A program made the translations under genes and the position numbers. The notes under the pieces were generated by a model, which was not told the origin of the DNA, did not search any database, and saw only the letters and a program-made list of their open reading frames with translations. A stretch of 64,000 nt of DNA from Tanypteryx hageni (Eukaryota > Arthropoda > Insecta > Odonata > Petaluridae). The stretch is from assembly GCA_028673005.1 (NCBI GenBank), contig CM054114.1, forward strand, positions 17,917,137-17,981,136, read 5' to 3'. Positions 57,781-64,000 of this stretch are shown piece by piece; the first letter of the stretch is position 1, and each line of letters starts with the position of its first letter.

Positions 57781-59803
57781 AGGTGATCAATCGTCTCTTC
57801 GAATCAAATCTGATGCAGTTCGATCGCGTATTCGTCAATGCTTCAATGTGACCCCATCAAGAGAATCTAACAATAATAATATAAAATAATAATACACACG
57901 CATGCGCGCTTTGAAAATGTGTCCTTGACATATGAACATTTCTTCTCGAATATAACATTTCCAATTTGAGTTTCTACCTTGTTTTTAAGCTTCGATACTA
58001 TGTTGACGTCTTCAAAGATGACACTGAAGCAACAAATGTATGCGATATCTTGATTACGGTGATTTGAAAATGTGGGAACTGCGGTTTGTGTTCATGAATA
58101 TGCAAAATTATTTAATATTTTAGCCAAAATATTTCCTTTCACTGGACGTTAACAGATAATGGGCAGTCACAGTTTACTGTATGCTAACTCATTATTATAA
58201 ATTTAATCTAACGAACGGAAAATCCTTCACTCGTGCATCATTGAAAAAAGGACATCATTGTTGCATATTAAATGAAAAAATGCCAAAATTAATTTTCACC
58301 GACGACGCTACAAACCTAACCACGTTTACCCGCCTATGATATCGATAATATATCATTGGACCGAAACATTATACCGTAATCAGAACAGATTAAATGTACA
58401 AGAGGGGAATGGATTCCAGAACCTTTATAGAAGAATAGCGCAATTGCCCGTCAAATATGACGTGTATGCATGAATTAAGTAATATGTCAAAATTTTTAAA
58501 TAAAAAATGAATGAAACCAAATTCTATATGCACTAAAAAGTGAACAATAAATATAAAATATCCTAATTGAATGTTTCAGGCAGTAAAAATTGTTATAGAG
58601 AAATAAAAATCGTAGCAAAAAATATTAATGAAGATTTATTCGTTAAACATTAAGATACACAACTTTTACATACGGCCATAACTATTTTTACTTCATGGAA
58701 CATTCAATGAATTGAATTTTAGATTTATTTTTTATTTTTGGCGAATACAAAACGATTTAATTAAAATAAGTTCATATGAATATCATTTTAAATTTATACA
58801 GAACTCGATTTACTATTTCAGCGCGACTGAGTGATCCTTTCGCCAATTCTTCTCCGACGGTGATCTCACTATATGAAACAACACCCCCCCCTCCCCCCAA
58901 CTTCTCCCCTCCCCCGTGGGCAATGGCCGATATGTCATCGGTCCCGTCAAGTGAAAGAGTAACGAAACCAGCCATTCTCTCGCTAATGAACTTTCCCTCG
59001 ACACACGATGCACGACTCCTGCGGTTGCTTCGACACACGCAAAAAACTGTTAAGAGACACCTGTTATAAGGCCGGTGAAAGTTTTTAGGAGCGCTGCAAT
59101 CAAATTTTGTTTTTTAAGCGACGACAATCTCTTTGTTTGATTTTTATCGACAAGCACGATGAATTTACACGGTAGCGTAAATCAACTTATTTTTAATCCT
59201 ATGAATTGCGTAGGAGCGCGAGGAAAAACTACGTAACTCGATAGAGAAACTAATAACAAAAACTTATATATTTTTTTTAATCAGAAGTGTATTATTTTAT
59301 ATAATGTTACTAAGCATATCGCTCGCCTTTCATTTTGTGACCAAATTTCAAAGACATTTCAAATAAGAACAAAAACGCGAATTCATAACGAAATGGCCCA
59401 TTAGAAATTAAAGAATTTTTCGTCCATTACTATTTCACGAATACATTAGTTGATATTAATAATAATAATTTCTGGAAGAAGTTAACAAATACTTTCGAGT
59501 GCTAGCACGTTCTTCTTTAGGATCGCCACTGATGACGGCTGTTCTGTAGTCGAAACGTGCATCTGGTTTTTCCAGCCTTTTTTATGGCTAAAGGAGTTTT
59601 TTGTCTGATTTGATTGTTAGCCAAAAAGTGAGCTTTCGAATTACGTTTAACGTAAATGCCTCCAGAAAAAGGTTAAAGCTACAACCACGGCATTCCAATC
59701 TTTGTATCAACAGTTCATCGTAACAAGGGAACCCGAGGCCTTACATTTTTCGTTGCGAATTCAAAACTTGTCCGTACAAGCATCGAGAACAGGAGTCGAT
59801 TAC
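57781..59803. other. No supported gene
   Basis: Mixed composition. A C-rich tract lies at about 58884-58917. The 58772-59069 open frames on both strands come from this biased sequence and show no motif. Near 59520-59600 a segment with TAGTCGAAACGTGCATCTGG resembles sequences common at retroelement 3' ends. Confidence 0.35.
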
Positions 59804-60339
59804 GGATCCAGGTCAAAATGTCCCCGGACAATAAGCCTCCGGACAAAATGTCCCCAAACGCAAAATTTGACAAAATGTCCCCACAAACCGGAATAAATGT
59901 TAATTATTCCCTCTCAGATGATTTGCTAAAGAATGGAAGCCTGTACGTCGAACAATCGTTTTCTACGTGTAATCTTAAGGGAAACAAATTACATCCTGGA
60001 GTCGAATCCGGGACCTTTTCGGAGATCTTTTTATCGTCAGTAACTTAAATGCGTGATTGAAGTATTACTGCAAAATTTCAAATTTCTTCCTAGTCGGCAT
60101 GTTTGCTAAAACACGTTATATATAGAAACGTCTATATGGAGGATAATGGTAATTTACTTCTTCAGAACAAAATAAATACCGAAAACTGTTAAAGGCGTTA
60201 TAATTAATCATCTGACCGATTTTGAACAGTATATCAACATCTGAGAGGGAATAATTAATATATATTGGGGTGCGTGGCAAATATTGTTGTACTCTTGAGT
60301 TTGGGGAGATTATGTCCGGGGACATTTTGTCCGGTTCCC
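59804..60339. mobile_element. TIR element with 9-bp target duplication, 536 bp (MULE-like MITE)
   Basis: Direct repeats GTCGATTAC stand at 59795-59803 and 60340-60348. Inside them are inverted ends over 100 bp long, including GTCAAAATGTCCCCGGACA and, reversed, GGACAAAATGTCCCCGGACA, and further in TTAATTATTCCCTCTCAGAT. A 9-bp duplication is typical of Mutator-like elements. No ORF is kept. Confidence 0.8.
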
Positions 60340-60886
60340 GTCGATTACACACAAGACGGGGAGAATACATTTGCAGTGGCGAAAGGACCGTCGACCAAAC
60401 TTTTACGCCACTTTAATCCTTTACAGGAAATGTTTTTTACCACGTTCCGATTACAATCATGCCTCGCTTTGCGCGACCCCGTTTTAAGAGGATTCGTTGT
60501 AGCGCGAAGCAGGCCCGTGCCTATTGGGTGTTCATAAAACAATGGTGGCCGAAAATTGAGGCGGCCTAACCATAAATGTATTAGAAATTCCATTTTCACA
60601 GGCGCGTGGATTTTAGTATAATCGTCTTTGGATCTCCATTCAGGACCAGGATGGGGAACACCCACGCTATAAAAGAAACCCCCAAGACGGCACACCGTTT
60701 TCATCACTCGATCGACGCTTATTTTCTGGTTATTATGCGTCCTTTGCACGAAGTGATCGCATATAGGGGAGGTCGTTTCCGTCAGTCCGTCCGCATGTTA
60801 AAACTCGTTCGACATATTTTGATAAAATTTGGTATTATGAGTTTTGCGAAGTTGGTTAAAGCTCAATTTACTTATGGCTCATTCAA

Positions 60887-61075
60887 AATAAGTTAATGTC
60901 CAAAACTCCTTAAGCCATAACAATGTTGACAAACCGATTCATTTCGCCCACTATGTGGCAGTCGATTTGTGGTCACTGCCAGAACCAGTCACCCTGAAGA
61001 TGCCTACTTAGCGGGCGAAATGCATCGGTTTCTCAACATTGTTATGGCTTAAGGAGTTTTGGACATTAACTTATT
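60887..61075. repeat. Foldback element with ~58-bp arms
   Basis: AATAAGTTAATGTCCAAAAC and the following bases (60887-60945) are repeated in reverse complement at 61017-61075, almost without mismatch. The loop carries CACTGCCAGAACCAGTCACC. No ORF. Confidence 0.85.
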
Positions 61076-61310
61076 AGGAGTTTTGCTCGAGTTGATCGAC
61101 CGATTCCAATTTTGATTAAAATAGGACAACAATTAAGACCATTCTAAATGAAAACCTACCATGTTTCTGTGTTTCAACTCGGGAACCGCTTGACGTATTT
61201 TGATGAAATATGGTATTGGGGAGTTTTACTAAAATTTGTCGACCGATTCCAGTTTTGGTTAAAATCGGACAATAATTACGACCACTTTACATGAAGACCT
61301 ACATGTATTT
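61076..61310. repeat. Two tandem degenerate copies of a ~125-bp unit
   Basis: GAGTTTTGCTCGAGTTGATC...CCGATTCCAATTTTG and GAGTTTTACTAAAATTTGTC...CCGATTCCAGTTTTG are direct repeats, continuing through AAAATMGGACAA and CATGT. A further partial unit lies at about 60795-60860, left of the foldback. Confidence 0.6.
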
Positions 61311-62059
61311 CACAACGTACCTCGCTAGCTTCTCGTTAAATACTCATCTGAGCGAAAAATATTGAGAAGATTGTGAAATCTCAAACAACTGTGTACTCCG
61401 ACATGGAGCTCACCTTTCCAATCTTGTTATTTATAAAGAAAGGTGACTTTCCGAATAAAACTTCCTCGCTAATTTATTTAGGATTTCATTCATACAGGAA
61501 ACATTTATATTTCCGTCTAAATATAATGAAGTTTTTAGTTTTCCATATCATTTGAAAATTACTGATGAAAACAAGTAACTGAAAAAATGTAGTTTCGAAT
61601 CTGACGCTGATGGATGGAAGCCGACAAGAAGCTGTTTTTCAGGTTAACGGCGTATTTTTACTGATAACACATTAGTTTTGGCGTCCATGGAACCTATCCT
61701 CATTGACACGATGACTCCATTTTGCGCGAATTTCGTTCAGTGCAAAATTTTCAGGAACCCATCAGTCGTGTAAATCGAGATTGTCTGCACGTTTCTGTTT
61801 CACGTTTGACGGCCGATGAATTCCCATCCGAAACGACCTTGATACGAATTTTAAAAAATTTCTTTCAACGGTCTCGTCCCGACAACCTCGACAGCAACTC
61901 TCATTCGACCGAAACGAGAGCTTATTTGCAGCGTGGTTCGAAAACACGACGCGACCAGATCAACGGGCGTGGATCCCATATGCCAAGCACGGCCGGGGCA
62001 AAAGGAATCCCATATATAGGGGTATCGAGCGAGATAGTTCGCTTTTAAAGACGGGTGAT

Positions 62060-62245
62060 AGGTGGGAGTTTTGAAAGACGAGAAGAGAGGAGGGGGAAAC
62101 GAAAGAGGAGAGGGAGGGGGGAAGGAGGGGGAGGAAGGAGTGGAGAAGGAGGAGAAGAGGGAGGGGGAAAGGAGGGGAGGGAGGGGGGAAAGGAGGGGAG
62201 TGAGGGGGGGAAGGAGTGGAGGAAGGAGGGGTTGAGGGGAAACCT
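62060..62245. repeat. 180-bp purine (GGA/GGG) tract
   Basis: The plus strand is almost all G and A, with repeated GGAGGGGG, GGGAGGGGGG and GGAGAAGA words. Such a tract can form triplexes or G-quadruplexes. Open frames on both strands here are products of the bias. Confidence 0.95.
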
Positions 62246-64000
62246 TACGCACGCTTCTGCGAAGGAAAGGTTAGGAAGAAAGTGATGACCTACTCGTGAC
62301 TCCCGCTCCATTCGTCGGCAAACCTTATAAGACAAGCGACGGAAAGATTGCCGAGCATATTGCATAAGGCGCTATCTTTTAATCAAAATCCATCGTAAAT
62401 AAATATTATTGCGTCCCGCCGAGAGGCAACAAAAAGTTTAAGAATAAAATAAAACCATGTTTAAAAATAAACTCGCCGAATCCGAATGATAGACGTATTA
62501 AAAGTTAATTAAAAATTTTCTGTTAAAAAACGTTAAAATACGAAAATTCGAGTATTTTTTGTGCTTAGTAATTCCCCGATGTCGTAATGCCCCTTGTAGC
62601 AACTGGGAGATCATCACAGTAATAACTATTTGGAAAATGGCTAGAGGAGGTGAGACGAAGACAACTACGTCTGCGATAAAAAAACGTGCGTGGGTGGGAA
62701 CGTGAAGCACGTAGGGTGCGTCGCCAACCGACGCTGACACTTTGAACGATCTTGACACTCTCCTATTTGTCCCACGACACTCTGAAAACTAGACCGAGAC
62801 AAGAAAGACATGATGAAGACGACCCATAATGCTCCGCGACGCGAGAGAAGCGCTAGATCACGACTCGAACCACGGATGCTTACACCCACGCACAGACATC
62901 ATTACTCTTTGAATGTTTCATACGCCTCCCTCGACACTCGTTGCCACATCAATATAAGAAATAAATTAGTTCAAAGAGAAAAAAGTTTTTCCCACTCCGT
63001 AAGCTAAAGTGCAAGTTAACCATTTTATGGAAAAGAGCAGGTTAAGTACTTTTGCCAGATAGATTTCAACTATTAACTTTAAAATACAATTTTAGCAGTC
63101 GCTACGATTCCTAAAAGCTCAAGGATGCAACATTTTTATAAGGTAATATCTATAAGAAAAAAATTTTGTTTTACTTAACACTTCGTAAGTGATCATAAAC
63201 ATTTGTAAAATGTTGATAATTAAGTTAACTCCGGTATCCACAAAACAGTCGGCAAAAATAGGGTGACTGTCTTGGCTATGAAGCGTCCGTATTCATTGGT
63301 TATTTGATTGTTTTTGGAATCAACCATCACTGGGGAACGTGCTTCGTAGGCGTCATACGGCTATAGGAGTTATCTTAATTATAAAATGAATTCCAGCCAC
63401 GAGAAGCGAATTATAATACCTTTTTGGATTTTTTTAAACATATAAAAACACAAAGATCTTTTAAAACCTTTTTCCATTGACGAATAAAAGATTATGAAGC
63501 TTTAAAAGGTTTATTTTCAAATCGTTAAGTTTTCGTGAACTGTTTATTCATCGTAATTTCACCTTCCGGTAGGTTTTAGGCACACCCAACTCAATCTGTG
63601 CTATCCAAGGTCTATCTCTTCATGACAGAGTTCGTCAACTATAGTCCAGCCGATATAAGTTGAGCATTGCCAATTTGAACTGTGCAGTATCCGCAGAAAA
63701 AATAAATTTCTGTATAAAAAATTATACGCAGAAACCATTTAAAAAATTAGTTTGAATTTTTTTCCCGAAATTATTGCCAATATAAATATTTCTTTACGCT
63801 ACCAAATAAAGCCATTCTTATTGTTGACATTTATTACTCAAGTTATTTCGAAGAAGTGGTCAATTGTATTTAATCGAAAATTTATGGGGTATTCCTAATA
63901 CATTCTCCCTCATTTTAACTGTAATAAATAAATCTTACCGACTGAAAATTATACGTGGCGACATAGTTTTTTTTAACTACCGAAAAAATAAGCATGCGGC
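62246..64000. other. No supported gene
   Basis: CpG-richer than the left part of the window. It could hold the spastin promoter or a noncoding first exon, but I found no MIT helix-1 coding sequence or hydrophobic hairpin here. Confidence 0.3.

Noticed and set aside
58772..59069. Overlapping ORFs as the first spastin exon
   Set aside because: No MIT helix, no membrane hairpin and no phase-1 donor leading to the 55241 exon.
60660..60700. TATAAAA box as a core promoter
   Set aside because: CTATAAAAGAAA is a fair TATA box but no ORF or transcript evidence follows; AT-rich DNA offers many such words.
61851..62365. Ser/Pro-rich and Gly/Glu-rich ORFs on both strands
   Set aside because: Caused by the purine tract; no start context, no motif and both strands open at once.

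Overview
The window is AT-rich, intron-rich eukaryotic nuclear DNA from an arthropod, most likely an insect. The reasons are a spastin orthologue split by introns of 1.3 to 13.5 kb, Ty3/gypsy, RTE (BovB-like), piggyBac, pogo/Tigger and hAT elements, and tRNA-derived repeats. There are no bacterial operons, CRISPR arrays or viral gene blocks. The species cannot be named from sequence alone.

The only host gene I can assemble is spastin, the microtubule-severing AAA ATPase, on the minus strand. Seven coding exons run from the MIT-domain exon (55071-55241) to the stop codon (15484). All phases join and give about 604 C-terminal residues. The N-terminal exon or exons are not recognisable and probably lie right of base 64000. 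Everything else between 15.6 and 55 kb is intron, packed with mobile DNA.

Layout. 1-2088: 5' part of a minus-strand Ty3/gypsy element (LTR, tRNA-Trp primer site, gag, protease, RT), open in all visible frames. 2.67-3.15 kb: a THAP-like exon and a LINE tail. 4.15-5.64 kb: a decayed LINE. 6.4-7.57 kb: a dead pogo/Tigger transposase. 12.2-13.4 kb: a TIR element and TA microsatellites. 13.4-15.5 kb: probable spastin 3' UTR. 15.6-26.9 kb: a spastin intron with several TIR elements, a tRNA-derived SINE and an intact 988-codon RTE retrotransposon nested in one TIR element. 27.4-40.9 kb: an intron with two decayed piggyBac genes, a 3.95 kb TA-flanked element, a TTAA-flanked MITE and tRNA-like foldback units. 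41.2-47.3 kb: an intron with a hAT element and another TIR element. 47.5-55 kb: short exons, a foldback repeat, a small LTR with a tRNA-Leu primer site and a 98-bp-arm hairpin. 56-64 kb: more CpG-rich DNA with a MITE carrying a 9-bp target duplication, a perfect foldback and a 180-bp purine tract, but no convincing gene.

The strongest candidate for something undescribed is a repeat family built on a 74-nt tRNA-like core. Its acceptor stem is extended by flanking inverted repeats. Six copies occur, in minus, plus, tandem and head-to-head arrangements.
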